In this document: piece by piece, positions 32,497-41,285 of the stretch
Position numbering within the stretch: the stretch's first letter is position 1
Layout of the letters: each line of letters starts with the position of its first letter
Assembly: GCF_049801055.1 (NCBI RefSeq)
Contig: NZ_JBNAGF010000006.1
Span: forward strand, 124,001-188,000
DNA length: 64,000 nucleotides
DNA from: JBNAGF01 sp049801055
GTDB taxonomy: Bacteria; Pseudomonadota; Alphaproteobacteria; Rhodobacterales; Rhodobacteraceae
Reading direction: 5' to 3'
Translations under genes and position numbers: made by a program
Notes under the pieces: model-generated
What the model was told of the DNA's origin: nothing
What the model saw: only the letters and a program-made list of their open reading frames with translations
Databases searched by the model: none

Positions 32497-33129
32497 ATGA
32501 ACTTTCACGAGGTGAGATTCCCGGCCAATCTGAGCTTCGGTTCGGTCGGGGGGCCAGAAAGGCGCACGGACGTAGTGACGCTGGCCAATGGGTTCGAGGA
32601 ACGCAACACGCCATGGGCGCATTCACGTCGGCGCTACGACGCCGGGCTGGGTATGCGTTCGCTCGACGATGTCGAAACTCTTATCGCTTTCTTCGAAGCG
32701 CGGCGCGGGCAGATGTATGGGTTTCGTTGGAAAGACTGGTCAGACTACAAGTCTGGCCGGGCGACGGCTGAACCGGCGTTTGAGGATCAGATTATTGGCG
32801 TAGGCGACGGAAAAAAAACAATTTTCCAAATCTCAAAAACGTATCGATCGGGTGAATTCTCCTATCAGCGGGAGATAACCAAACCCGTTCAGGGCACTGT
32901 GCGGATTGGCATCGAACAGGATCAGTTGCGGGAGGCGGTCGACTACCAGGTCGATCATGGAACCGGGGTGGTCACCTTCGAACAGGCTCCGGCAGACGCG
33001 ATGTCGGTGTCGGCCGGGTTCGAGTTCGATGTGCCGGTTCGCTTCGATACCGATCGGATTCAAACCAGCGTTGCCAGCTTCCAGGCAGGAGATGTTCCCA
33101 ATGTGCCGGTGGTGGAGGTGCGGGTCTGA
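32497..33129 (+). CDS. GTA gp12, distal tail protein (DUF2460)
   Basis: A 210-residue DUF2460 member: MNFHEVRFPANLSFGSVGGP opening, HSRRRYDAGLG, FRWKDWSDYKSG and KTYRSGEFSYQREITKP segments. It forms the ring between tube and baseplate. RBS GAGGGGA before 32497. Its TGA overlaps the gp13 ATG by one base. Confidence 0.92.
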   Translation: MNFHEVRFPANLSFGSVGGPERRTDVVTLANGFEERNTPWAHSRRRYDAGLGMRSLDDVETLIAFFEARRGQMYGFRWKDWSDYKSGRATAEPAFEDQIIGVGDGKKTIFQISKTYRSGEFSYQREITKPVQGTVRIGIEQDQLREAVDYQVDHGTGVVTFEQAPADAMSVSAGFEFDVPVRFDTDRIQTSVASFQAGDVPNVPVVEVRV

Positions 33130-34016
33130 TGCATGGAATGACACAGGACTTTCGAACACATCTGAAAACCGGGCTGACCACGCTGTGCCGCTGCTGGGCA
33201 ATTAAGCGCCGTGATGGCAAGCTGTATGGTTTCACCGATCACGATCGGTCTCTGGAGTTCGATGGAATTGTATTCAAAGCGGAGTCCGGATTGTCGGCAA
33301 CCGCGCTGCAACAAGGCACGGGACTGTCCGTGGACAATACCGAGGCTATTGGTGCCCTTTGCGATGCTGCAATCCGGGATGCAGATATCGAAGCCGGTCG
33401 CTTTGACGACGCCGATGTTCAGGCCTGGCTTGTTAACTGGGCGGACCCGGATGTTCGATGGCTGCAGTTTCGAGGGACGATCGGTGAGATCCGCAGAGCC
33501 GACGGTGCATTTCATGCCGAGCTCAGGGGACTGACGGCTGCTCTGAACCAGCCTCTTGGTCGTATTTACCAGAAACCTTGTACGGCGGTTTTGGGCGATG
33601 CGCGATGCGGGTTCGATGTGGAAACACCCGGGTATTCTACGGTTCTATCACTTGCTGGACAGGAGGAGAATCGTATCTTTCGCTGGGCTTCGATTGATGG
33701 CTTCGAACCGGGTTTGTTCATCCGCGGCGTTCTGAAAGTGCAGAGCGGAGACGCAGCCGGGCTCTGGGGTCTGATTAAGCATGATCGGCAAGTGGACAGA
33801 AAACGCGTTATCGAGCTTTGGGAACCGATCCGAGGGGAGATACAGCCGGGTGATACTGTGCGGCTGGAGGCCGGTTGCGACAAGCGAATGGAAACCTGCG
33901 CACTGAAGTTTGGCAATATACTGAACTTTAGCGGCTTTCCGGATCTTCCCGAGGAAGATTGGGTCGTGGCCGTCCCCAAGACGTCACAGGCGAATCCGGG
34001 TGGAAGTCGCCGGTGA
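33129..34016 (+). CDS. GTA gp13, tail hub protein with Fe-S cysteines (DUF2163)
   Basis: A 295-residue DUF2163 protein: TLCRCWAIKRRDGKLYGFTD, then DHDRSLEFDG early, and a C-terminal domain with four cysteines at 151, 160, 250 and 257. The spacings C-x8-C and C-x6-C equal those of the iron-sulfur ligands of the lambda tail-tip protein L, and the R. capsulatus GTA hub is reported to hold such a cluster. One base overlap with gp12 and gp14. Confidence 0.92.
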   Translation: MHGMTQDFRTHLKTGLTTLCRCWAIKRRDGKLYGFTDHDRSLEFDGIVFKAESGLSATALQQGTGLSVDNTEAIGALCDAAIRDADIEAGRFDDADVQAWLVNWADPDVRWLQFRGTIGEIRRADGAFHAELRGLTAALNQPLGRIYQKPCTAVLGDARCGFDVETPGYSTVLSLAGQEENRIFRWASIDGFEPGLFIRGVLKVQSGDAAGLWGLIKHDRQVDRKRVIELWEPIRGEIQPGDTVRLEAGCDKRMETCALKFGNILNFSGFPDLPEEDWVVAVPKTSQANPGGSRR

Positions 34017-34456
34017 TGGCGACGCGAATGGAAGTCGTACAAGCGGCGCGGCGCTGGATCGGTACGCCATATCGGCATCAAGCTGCCTGTCGTGACGCCG
34101 GAACCGATTGCCTTGGCCTTGTTCGGGGTCTCTGGCGGGAGCTGTACGGACGGGAACCGGAGAAAGTCCCGGCCTATTCCATGGATTGGTCGGAGCCGCA
34201 GGGTGAAGAACGTTTGTGGCAGGCGGCCGGTCGGCACCTAAAGCAGTTGCCTGATGGTCCATGCCGGGCCGGCGAGGTCATTCTGTTTCGGATGAGATCG
34301 TGTGGGGTGGCGAAACACTTGGGTGTTGTCAGCATAAGCGAGCCTGACGGCCGTTTCATCCATGCCTATTCAGGTCATGGGGTTGTTGAAAGCCCTCTCA
34401 GCGGGCCTTGGCGGCGCCGAATTGTGGCGCGGTTCGAATTTCCTTTGGAGGTGTAG
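34016..34456 (+). CDS. GTA gp14, NlpC/P60-family cell wall peptidase
   Basis: A 146-residue NlpC/P60 hydrolase. Nucleophile C32 in GTDCLGLVRGLW, His at about 101 (KHLGVV) and the IHAYSG segment near 116 give the Cys-His site. It likely cuts peptide stems of the recipient or producer murein during DNA entry. Overlaps gp13 by one base (TGATG). Confidence 0.92.
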   Translation: MATRMEVVQAARRWIGTPYRHQAACRDAGTDCLGLVRGLWRELYGREPEKVPAYSMDWSEPQGEERLWQAAGRHLKQLPDGPCRAGEVILFRMRSCGVAKHLGVVSISEPDGRFIHAYSGHGVVESPLSGPWRRRIVARFEFPLEV

Positions 34457-34458
34457 AA

Positions 34459-37400
34459 ATGGCAACGATTTTGCTATCAGCGGCCGGTGCGTCGCTGGGC
34501 GGAGCTGCAGGTGGCACACTTGCGGGGCTATCGACCGTCGCGGTTGGGAGGGCTGTCGGGGCGACACTGGGCCGTGTCATCGACGAACGCCTTTTGGGGA
34601 ATGGCTCGGACGCGGTGGAAACCGGGCGTGTGGACAGGTTTCGCCTGACCCAGAGTGGTGAGGGGATGCCAATCGCTCAGGTTTTCGGGCGGATGCGCGT
34701 CGGGGGGCAGGTCATCTGGGCGACCGAGTTTCAAGAGAGCGTTGCAACAAGTGGAGGGGGGAAAGGGGCGCCGCGCCAGCCGAAAATAACTCAATACAGT
34801 TACACGGTTTCGCTTGCGATTGCCGTTTGCGAGGGTGAGGTCGCGTCGGTCGGTCGGGTTTGGGCTGACGGAGAAGAAATCTCTCCTGATGACCTGAACA
34901 TGAGGGTTTACACCGGAGCTATGGATCAGATGCCAGACCCTCTGATCGAGGCGGTTGAGGGCGAGGGGCAAGTACCCGCATATCGTGGCACGGCATATGT
35001 GGTGTTGGAGAACCTTCCGCTGGAGCAATTTGGAAACCGGATTCCGCAGTTTTCATTCGAAGTTGTGCGCCATGAACAGCCAGATGCTCCGAGCTTTGCC
35101 GATTCAGTCCCTGAACTTGTACGTGGGGTTGCGATGGTCCCGGGCACCGGAGAATACAGTCTTGCGACGACCCCGGTGTATTACTCGGATGGACCGGGCA
35201 GTTCCTGGCCTGCGAACGTGAATTCTCCCTCTGGCCGAACGGATTTCGAAGCTTCGTTCGGGTCGTTGCTGGATGAGTTGCCACAATGCCGAAGCGCCTC
35301 GCTTGTCGTGTCCTGGTTCGGGGGCGACTTGAGGTGCGGTGAATGTGAGTTGCGACCCAAAGTGGAACGGCGCCATGTAGAAGGCCAGAACATGCCGTGG
35401 TCTGTGTCTGGGGTGCACCGCCAAGCCGCAATCGAAATCGAGATGCAGGATGGTCGGCCGATCTACGGCGGAACCCCGTCTGACCGATCGGTGGTAGAAG
35501 CCATCCGGCACATGCGCGAGGCCGGCCAGGAGGTCATGTTTTATCCGTTTATACTGATGGACCAACAGCAGGGAAACGGCTTGCCCGACCCATGGACCGG
35601 GGCTAAGGAACAACCGGCTCTGCCATGGCGGGGCCGGATCACTTTGTCGGTCGCGCCCGGGCGCGATGGCACTCAGGACAGAACGGTCGCGGCAGATGCG
35701 CAGGTGAAATCGTTCTTCGGGACTGCGCGTGCGGCGGACTTTGCGATCGGCGACGGTGTCGTGACTTACACCGGCCCTGACGAATGGAGCCTGCGACGGT
35801 TCATTCTGCACTATGCGGCGTTGTGTGCGTGTGCGGGGGGAGTCGAGTCCTTTTGCATCGGATCCGAGATGCGCAGCCTCACACAGATCCGGGGCGCTAA
35901 CGGATTTGCCGCGGTTGAAGAGCTACGTTCTTTGGCGGCGGAAGCGCGGTCTCTGCTAGGGGCAGAGACAAGGATCGGTTATGCCGCTGATTGGTCGGAG
36001 TATTTCGGGTATCAACCACAGGATGGCAGTGGTGATCGTTATTTCCATCTCGACCCGCTTTGGGCGGACGATAACATCGATTTCGTGGGAATCGACAACT
36101 ACATGCCATTATCCGACTGGAGGGAGGGCGAGGACCACCTTGACGCAACCACCGAGTGCACTGGGGTTCATGATCTTGGGTATCTTCGATCCAACATTGA
36201 GGGCGGTGAAGGATATGACTGGTATTACCATTCGCCCGAGGCAGAAGCTGCTCAAATTCGAACCCCGATCACTGATGACGTGCATGGTGAGCCGTGGGTC
36301 TGGCGCTATAAGGATGTTCGCAACTGGTGGGCAAAGCCGCATCATGAGCGGATAGGGGGCGTTCGACAGCAGGGGCCAACGGCTTGGGACCCAATGTCGA
36401 AACCGATCCGTTTCACGGAACTAGGTTGTGCCGCGATCGACAAGGGCACAAACCAGCCCAACAAGTTTCTTGACCCAAAATCTTCGGAATCGCAATTGCC
36501 GCGGTTCTCGAATGGTCAACGCGATGACCTTATTCAGTTGCAGTACCTGTCAGCGGTTTTGGGATACTGGCGGAAGCCCGGGATCAATCCTGTTTCCGAA
36601 GTCTATGGCGGGCAGATGATTGACCTGGACCACATGTATGTCTGGGCTTGGGATACCCGGCCCTTTCCATTCTTTCCAAACAATCGCGATCAGTGGATGG
36701 ATGGCCGCAACTATGGCAGAGGTCATTGGCTGAACGGTCGTTCAGGAACGCGCAGTCTGGCCTCGGTGGTTGAGGAGATCTGCCGTCGTTCCGGTGTCCC
36801 GCAAGTGGACGTCTCGGGGTTGCGTGGCGTGGTTCGTGGCTATGTGATCGATCAGGTGTCGGATGCGCGGACAGCCTTGCAGCCCTTGATGCTGCGCCAT
36901 GGATTTGATGTTGTCGAGCGGGGAGGCATTCTCAGATGCGTCATGCGGACGGGACTGGGAGCATTTCAATTGCCGAAAGGCGCATTGGTGGATGCCTCGG
37001 AGAACGGCGCTCGTCTGGAGCGTTCCCGCGAGGCGGAAACGGAGATGGCTGGGCGTGTACGGCTGCGTTTCGTTCAGGCCGAGGCCGACTTTGACATCGT
37101 GGCCGAAGAAGCAGTCTTGCCCGATGACGAAACCCACTCTGTTTCCTCCAGCGAGGTTGCCATGGTGCTGACCCGGGGTGAGGGGCGGCAAGTGGTTGAA
37201 CGCTGGTTGACCGAAGCACGGGTTTCGCGGGAAACGATGCGGTTCGCTCTGCCGCCGTCTCTGATGGAGATCGGTTCAGGGGACGTGGTTCGATTGCCAA
37301 AGGACCAAGGGGGAGGGGTTTTCCGGGTTGATCGGGTTGAGCAGACGGACATGCAGGTTGTCGAGGCGGTCCGGATCGAGCCGGAGGTGTATAGGCCGTC

Positions 37401-38382
37401 TGAGATTTCAGAGGATTTGCCTTCTGCAACGCGGTTCTCTGCGCCTGTTCCGGTATTGCCCCTGTTTCTCGATCTTCCGCTAGTGAGCGGTGAGGAGGTG
37501 CCGCATGCGCCACACTTGGCGGTTGCAGCAAAACCATGGCCGGGAACTGTCGCGGTTTATGCCTCTGACACGGACGAAAACTATGCGCTGGACAGGTTGC
37601 TGGCTGCGCGATCGACGATCGGTGTGTCCGAAACGCCGCTGGGCGCGGCTTCTGCTGGGCTATGGGACGAGGCGGATGCCCTGCAGGTTCGTCTTATTTG
37701 TGGGACGTTGGAAAGTCGCCCGGCAGGGTCGGTTCTCAACGGTGCAAATCTTGCTGCGATCGGTGATGGAAGCAGTGGAAACTGGGAAGTTTTTCAGTTT
37801 CGGAATGCGGAACTGATCGGGTCTGACACTTACCTGATCTCTGGCCGATTGCGAGGGCAGCTCGGAAGCGATGCCCTGATGCCGGAGATATGGCCAGCGG
37901 GGTCGTGGTTCGTGTTGCTGGACGGATCTCCGGCTCAGGTCGCGTTGTCGAGTTCCCAGCGCAGAGTTACCAGAAATTTTCGGATTGGCCCGGCCCGCAG
38001 AGGCTATGACGATCCCTCCTATGTTCACAAAGTGGAAGCTTTTGACGGGAACGGACTACGCCCGTATTCCCCCGTGCATCTATCAGGCACGCAAATTTCC
38101 GGTGGGGATTGGCTCTATTCTTGGATTCGTCGCACCCGGATCGATGGAGACAGTTGGGACACGCCCGAAGTGCCTGTTGCCGAAGAGCAGGAGGCCTATC
38201 TTGTCCGGGTTATGGCAGGTTCTGCGGTCTTGCGTGAGGCAACCGTCGAAAAGCCGCAATGGACCCATGCCGGACCAGACGTCGCGGCTGATTTGTCGGC
38301 TGGGGCGGATCGTATCGAGATCGCTCAGATTTCGGCCAGGTTTGGTCCGGGGTTGCCGGCCAGCCTGAACTTGTCGGCCTGA
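34459..38382 (+). CDS. GTA gp15, megatron/host-specificity tail protein
   Basis: A 1307-residue baseplate protein, the largest GTA gene. N-terminus MATILLSAAGASLGGAAGG is hydrophobic; a middle GTA TIM-barrel domain (about residues 430-720) resembles glycoside hydrolases (YAADWSEYFGYQP, DFVGIDNYMPLSDW, FTELGCAAIDKGT), followed by a phage-tail_3 type region and C-terminal beta domains. It contacts the cell surface and may act on glycans. RBS TGGAGG before 34459. No frame break seen. Confidence 0.93.
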   Translation: MATILLSAAGASLGGAAGGTLAGLSTVAVGRAVGATLGRVIDERLLGNGSDAVETGRVDRFRLTQSGEGMPIAQVFGRMRVGGQVIWATEFQESVATSGGGKGAPRQPKITQYSYTVSLAIAVCEGEVASVGRVWADGEEISPDDLNMRVYTGAMDQMPDPLIEAVEGEGQVPAYRGTAYVVLENLPLEQFGNRIPQFSFEVVRHEQPDAPSFADSVPELVRGVAMVPGTGEYSLATTPVYYSDGPGSSWPANVNSPSGRTDFEASFGSLLDELPQCRSASLVVSWFGGDLRCGECELRPKVERRHVEGQNMPWSVSGVHRQAAIEIEMQDGRPIYGGTPSDRSVVEAIRHMREAGQEVMFYPFILMDQQQGNGLPDPWTGAKEQPALPWRGRITLSVAPGRDGTQDRTVAADAQVKSFFGTARAADFAIGDGVVTYTGPDEWSLRRFILHYAALCACAGGVESFCIGSEMRSLTQIRGANGFAAVEELRSLAAEARSLLGAETRIGYAADWSEYFGYQPQDGSGDRYFHLDPLWADDNIDFVGIDNYMPLSDWREGEDHLDATTECTGVHDLGYLRSNIEGGEGYDWYYHSPEAEAAQIRTPITDDVHGEPWVWRYKDVRNWWAKPHHERIGGVRQQGPTAWDPMSKPIRFTELGCAAIDKGTNQPNKFLDPKSSESQLPRFSNGQRDDLIQLQYLSAVLGYWRKPGINPVSEVYGGQMIDLDHMYVWAWDTRPFPFFPNNRDQWMDGRNYGRGHWLNGRSGTRSLASVVEEICRRSGVPQVDVSGLRGVVRGYVIDQVSDARTALQPLMLRHGFDVVERGGILRCVMRTGLGAFQLPKGALVDASENGARLERSREAETEMAGRVRLRFVQAEADFDIVAEEAVLPDDETHSVSSSEVAMVLTRGEGRQVVERWLTEARVSRETMRFALPPSLMEIGSGDVVRLPKDQGGGVFRVDRVEQTDMQVVEAVRIEPEVYRPSEISEDLPSATRFSAPVPVLPLFLDLPLVSGEEVPHAPHLAVAAKPWPGTVAVYASDTDENYALDRLLAARSTIGVSETPLGAASAGLWDEADALQVRLICGTLESRPAGSVLNGANLAAIGDGSSGNWEVFQFRNAELIGSDTYLISGRLRGQLGSDALMPEIWPAGSWFVLLDGSPAQVALSSSQRRVTRNFRIGPARRGYDDPSYVHKVEAFDGNGLRPYSPVHLSGTQISGGDWLYSWIRRTRIDGDSWDTPEVPVAEEQEAYLVRVMAGSAVLREATVEKPQWTHAGPDVAADLSAGADRIEIAQISARFGPGLPASLNLSA

Positions 38383-38385
38383 CAA

Positions 38386-38694
38386 ATGAGACCTGTTCTA
38401 CACGGAGACGTCAGCAGTGCGGCGCGGGCGCTGCTGCCAGTTCAGCCCGAGCTGCGCGCAAGGCTTTGCCGGAAACTGATCCGGGAGGCAGAAATGGCGG
38501 ACGAGTTTGTCTTGAAATATGGGAAGTTGCATCCGGTTTTTGGGAACGGATCGCTCATGGCAAGTGCAAGAAAACGCCAATTGGTGCCGGAACCGGATTT
38601 CGACAATTCTGACTACTGCGAGTGTTTTGTCGTGGTTTTGAACGAGTTGCTGGCGCTGCGCTCTCTGGAGGACGGTTCTGTGGAACTGATGTGA
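38386..38694 (+). CDS. Small conserved protein at end of GTA cluster
   Basis: A 102-residue protein 3 bp after gp15, opening MRPVLHGDVSSAARALLPVQ and with GNGSLMASARKR and DNSDYCECFVVVLNELLALR. I recall similar Rhodobacterales proteins being catalogued as an uncharacterised family (DUF7742, from memory). Its tight spacing to gp15 suggests co-expression with the GTA or as a link to cysE. The function is unknown. Confidence 0.7.
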   Translation: MRPVLHGDVSSAARALLPVQPELRARLCRKLIREAEMADEFVLKYGKLHPVFGNGSLMASARKRQLVPEPDFDNSDYCECFVVVLNELLALRSLEDGSVELM

Positions 38695-38785
38695 GGCAAT
38701 GTGTTCTGCCCGGCGATCTTGCCATTGCGTCTGGAGAAATGTGGTCTAAATGAGTATCCTGTGCTCAGGAAAGGATCCAGAAGCC

Positions 38786-39595
38786 ATGGCTGACACCAAG
38801 ATCAACATTGCCGAAATTGACCCCGTTTGGGATCGGATTCGTCGCGAGGCGGAAGAGGCAGTTCGGAAAGAACCCCTTATGGGGGGGTTGGTGCACGCCT
38901 GTATCCTGCATCACAAGAGCATAGAAAAGGCGCTGTCTTATCGGATCTCAGCCAAGCTGGCTTCGAACGAGATGTCGATGGTCATTTTGCGCGAGATCGC
39001 GGAAGAGGCTTACAGGGATGACCCAAGCCTGATTGACGCCGCGCGTGCCGATTTGGTGGCCGTTCACGAGAGAGATCCGGCGTGCCACCGGCTGCTGCAA
39101 CCGATCCTGTATTTCAAAGGCTACCAGGCCGTTCAGGCGTACCGCGTAGGTCACTGGTTGTGGAAGCGTGGCCAGCGCGATCTGGCCTATTTCTTCCAGA
39201 TGCGGATTTCGGAGATCTTCGGGATTGATATTCATCCGGCTGCTCGTGTCGGTAAGGGGATCATGATTGATCACGCTCATTCCATTGTGATTGGTGAAAC
39301 GGCAGTGGTCGGTGACAATGTATCGATGCTGCATTCTGTGACCTTGGGCGGGACCGGCAAGGAAGAACAGGATCGCCATCCCAAGATTGCAAACGGTGTA
39401 TTGATCGGAGCAGGTGCCAAGGTTCTGGGCAACATCAAGGTGGGAGAGTGCAGCCGCATTGCAGCCGGTTCCGTTGTTCTAGCGGAAGTTCCACCATGTA
39501 AAACAGTCGCCGGAGTTCCGGCTCGTGTCGTCGGGGAAGCCGGATGCGACCAACCCGCCGTCAGCATGGAACAGGGCCTGCCGGATATCCAGTAA
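38786..39595 (+). CDS. cysE: Serine O-acetyltransferase
   Basis: A 269-residue CysE making O-acetylserine for cysteine synthesis. The N-terminal helical domain (DPVWDRIRREAEEAVRKEP; HKSIEKALSYRISAKL) is followed by the left-handed beta-helix with GIDIHPAARVGKG, MIDHAHSIVIGETAVVGDN and TLGGTGK. The C-terminal tail is long, as needed for contact with CysK. ATG 38786 (MADTKINIAEID) is preceded by AGGAAAGGA. It stands in the GTA direction with no terminator before it. Confidence 0.95.
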   Translation: MADTKINIAEIDPVWDRIRREAEEAVRKEPLMGGLVHACILHHKSIEKALSYRISAKLASNEMSMVILREIAEEAYRDDPSLIDAARADLVAVHERDPACHRLLQPILYFKGYQAVQAYRVGHWLWKRGQRDLAYFFQMRISEIFGIDIHPAARVGKGIMIDHAHSIVIGETAVVGDNVSMLHSVTLGGTGKEEQDRHPKIANGVLIGAGAKVLGNIKVGECSRIAAGSVVLAEVPPCKTVAGVPARVVGEAGCDQPAVSMEQGLPDIQ

Positions 39596-39644
39596 CGTCA
39601 GCCCCGGCCCGGCGATTGCGTGCTCGGGATGACTACGAAATCAG

Positions 39645-39677
39645 AAAAGGCCGGAGAGTGTCTCCGGCCCTTTTTTT
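39645..39677. terminator. Strong terminator after cysE (bidirectional)
   Basis: GGCCGGAGA, loop GTG, TCTCCGGCC, then C and seven T. Preceding A residues give a shorter U-tract for the convergent pdhC transcript. First clear terminator after the GTA cluster. Confidence 0.92.
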
Positions 39678-39700
39678 GGTTTTTTGAATGTCTCGGGGTA

Positions 39701-41017
39701 TTAGGCCAGCATTGCAATCGGGTTTTCCAGGTTTTCGACGATGGCTTGCAACAAGTTGGCTCCGAGCGCCCCGTCGATCACCCTGTGGTCAACTGACATA
39801 GTAACCGACATAACGGTTGCAACGGACAGCTCGCCGTCATCTCCTACGACCGGTTTTCGGACCCCGGCACCGACCGCCAGAATACCTGCGTGTGGAGGGT
39901 TCACGATGGCGTCGAAATTGTCGATGCCGAACATCCCCAGATTGGAAATGGCAAAGCTGCCGCCTTGATATTCGTGCGGTGCAAGCTTGCGATCGCGGGC
40001 GCGAGAGGCGAGATCCTTCATCTCGATGGAAAGCTTTGAGAGGGATTTGCTGTCGGCATCCTGAAGTACCGGAGTGAACAATCCCCCTTCGATAGCAACC
40101 GCGACGGCTACGTCGGATGCTTCAAGCTGGAGCATCCTGTCGCCTGCCCAAACGGCATTGCAGGCAGGAACCTGCTGCAAGGCCAGGGCCACGGCCTTGA
40201 TGATGAAGTCATTGACGCTGAGCTTCACGCCGCGAGTTTCAAGTTGTTTGTTCAGCTGAGACCGGAATTTCAACAATGCGTCCAGTTTGATATCGCGGCG
40301 CAGGTAAAAATGCGGAATGGTCTGTTTGGCCTCGGACAGGCGGGCCGCGATTGTTTTTCGCATCCCATCCAGTGCGATCTCTTCGAAGGCACGGCCTTCG
40401 TACATGCGGGCCACTGCGTCCGCCGATGGGCCAGCAGCGGGCGCTGCTGCCCGAGCAGCGGGAGCCGATGCGGGGTGTCCGGCTGGGGCAGGAGCGGCGG
40501 TGGTGGCCGCCGGCGCTCCCTCGAGATCCGCCTTGACGATCCGCCCATGCGGACCGGACCCGGTAATCCCTGCCAGATCAATGCCCTGCTGGGCCGCGAT
40601 GCGTCGGGCGAGGGGTGATGCAAAGATACGCCCCCCGTCTGGCGATTTACCGGCAGATGGGGCCGGTTGCACAGAGGCCGGTTGCGGAGATGCAGCAGCG
40701 GCCGGGGCGGCCACAGGTTCCGGAGCGGTGGATTTTGACGTGTCCGCGGGCGCGGTGATATCATCGGCGCTTTCACCGTCGTCCAGCAGCACTGCAATCG
40801 GCGTGTTCACTTTAACCGCCTCGGTTCCCTCGGCCACCAGAAGTTTGCCGACCACGCCTTCGTCAACGGCTTCGAACTCCATGGTGGCCTTGTCGGTCTC
40901 GATCTCCGCCAGCAGATCGCCGGAGGATACGGTATCGCCTTCTTTCACAAGCCATTTTGCCAGCGTTCCTTCCTCCATCGTCGGAGAGAGGGCAGGCATC
41001 AGGATTTCGGTGGGCAT
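39701..41017 (-). CDS. pdhC: Pyruvate dehydrogenase E2, dihydrolipoyl acetyltransferase
   Basis: A 438-residue E2. One lipoyl domain at the N-terminus (lysine in EIETDKATMEFE, about residue 42), an Ala/Pro-rich linker, an E1/E3-binding domain (ASPLARRIAAQQGIDLAGI, then TGSGPHGRI) and the catalytic domain with DHRVIDGALGA. Start at 41017 follows GAGGAG; an upstream in-frame start adds five residues. Last gene of the operon. Confidence 0.95.
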   Translation of the reverse strand: MPTEILMPALSPTMEEGTLAKWLVKEGDTVSSGDLLAEIETDKATMEFEAVDEGVVGKLLVAEGTEAVKVNTPIAVLLDDGESADDITAPADTSKSTAPEPVAAPAAAASPQPASVQPAPSAGKSPDGGRIFASPLARRIAAQQGIDLAGITGSGPHGRIVKADLEGAPAATTAAPAPAGHPASAPAARAAAPAAGPSADAVARMYEGRAFEEIALDGMRKTIAARLSEAKQTIPHFYLRRDIKLDALLKFRSQLNKQLETRGVKLSVNDFIIKAVALALQQVPACNAVWAGDRMLQLEASDVAVAVAIEGGLFTPVLQDADSKSLSKLSIEMKDLASRARDRKLAPHEYQGGSFAISNLGMFGIDNFDAIVNPPHAGILAVGAGVRKPVVGDDGELSVATVMSVTMSVDHRVIDGALGANLLQAIVENLENPIAMLA

Positions 41018-41018
41018 G

Positions 41019-41279
41019 TCAGCGCTCCTCAATCAGAGTGATTTCGTCGAACGGCGCCTTGGGGCGCCCTGTGCCGCGGACGAGTTTTTTGATTGCGGCT
41101 TCGATTCTTCTTTTGTTTTCAGCCATCCAGACATAGGCGGTCTGATGTGATGGCCGCGATCCGATCAGGCGAAGATCCTGCGCCAGACGTTCCGGCACAA
41201 GTGCCATGACCTCCGCTCCATCAATGGTCATGGTCACGCGGTAACTCTCCGTTTCGGGATCGCGGCCCCTGATTTCCAT
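41019..41279 (-). CDS. Small protein between pdhB and pdhC
   Basis: An 86-residue protein, 6 bp after pdhB and 1 bp before pdhC. The pattern YRVTMTIDGAEVMALVPERL, WMAENKRRIEAAIKKL and DEITLIEER loosely recalls DUF1488-type proteins, with a C-terminal basic helix. I cannot assign a role. Its tight placement in the pdh operon suggests it is made in step with the complex. Confidence 0.75.
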   Translation of the reverse strand: MEIRGRDPETESYRVTMTIDGAEVMALVPERLAQDLRLIGSRPSHQTAYVWMAENKRRIEAAIKKLVRGTGRPKAPFDEITLIEER

Positions 41280-41285
41280 GGTGTC

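Noticed and set aside
24346..38382. Active prophage instead of GTA
   Set aside because: No integrase, repressor, replication genes, att repeats or lysis cassette; short tape measure and gene order match GTAs.
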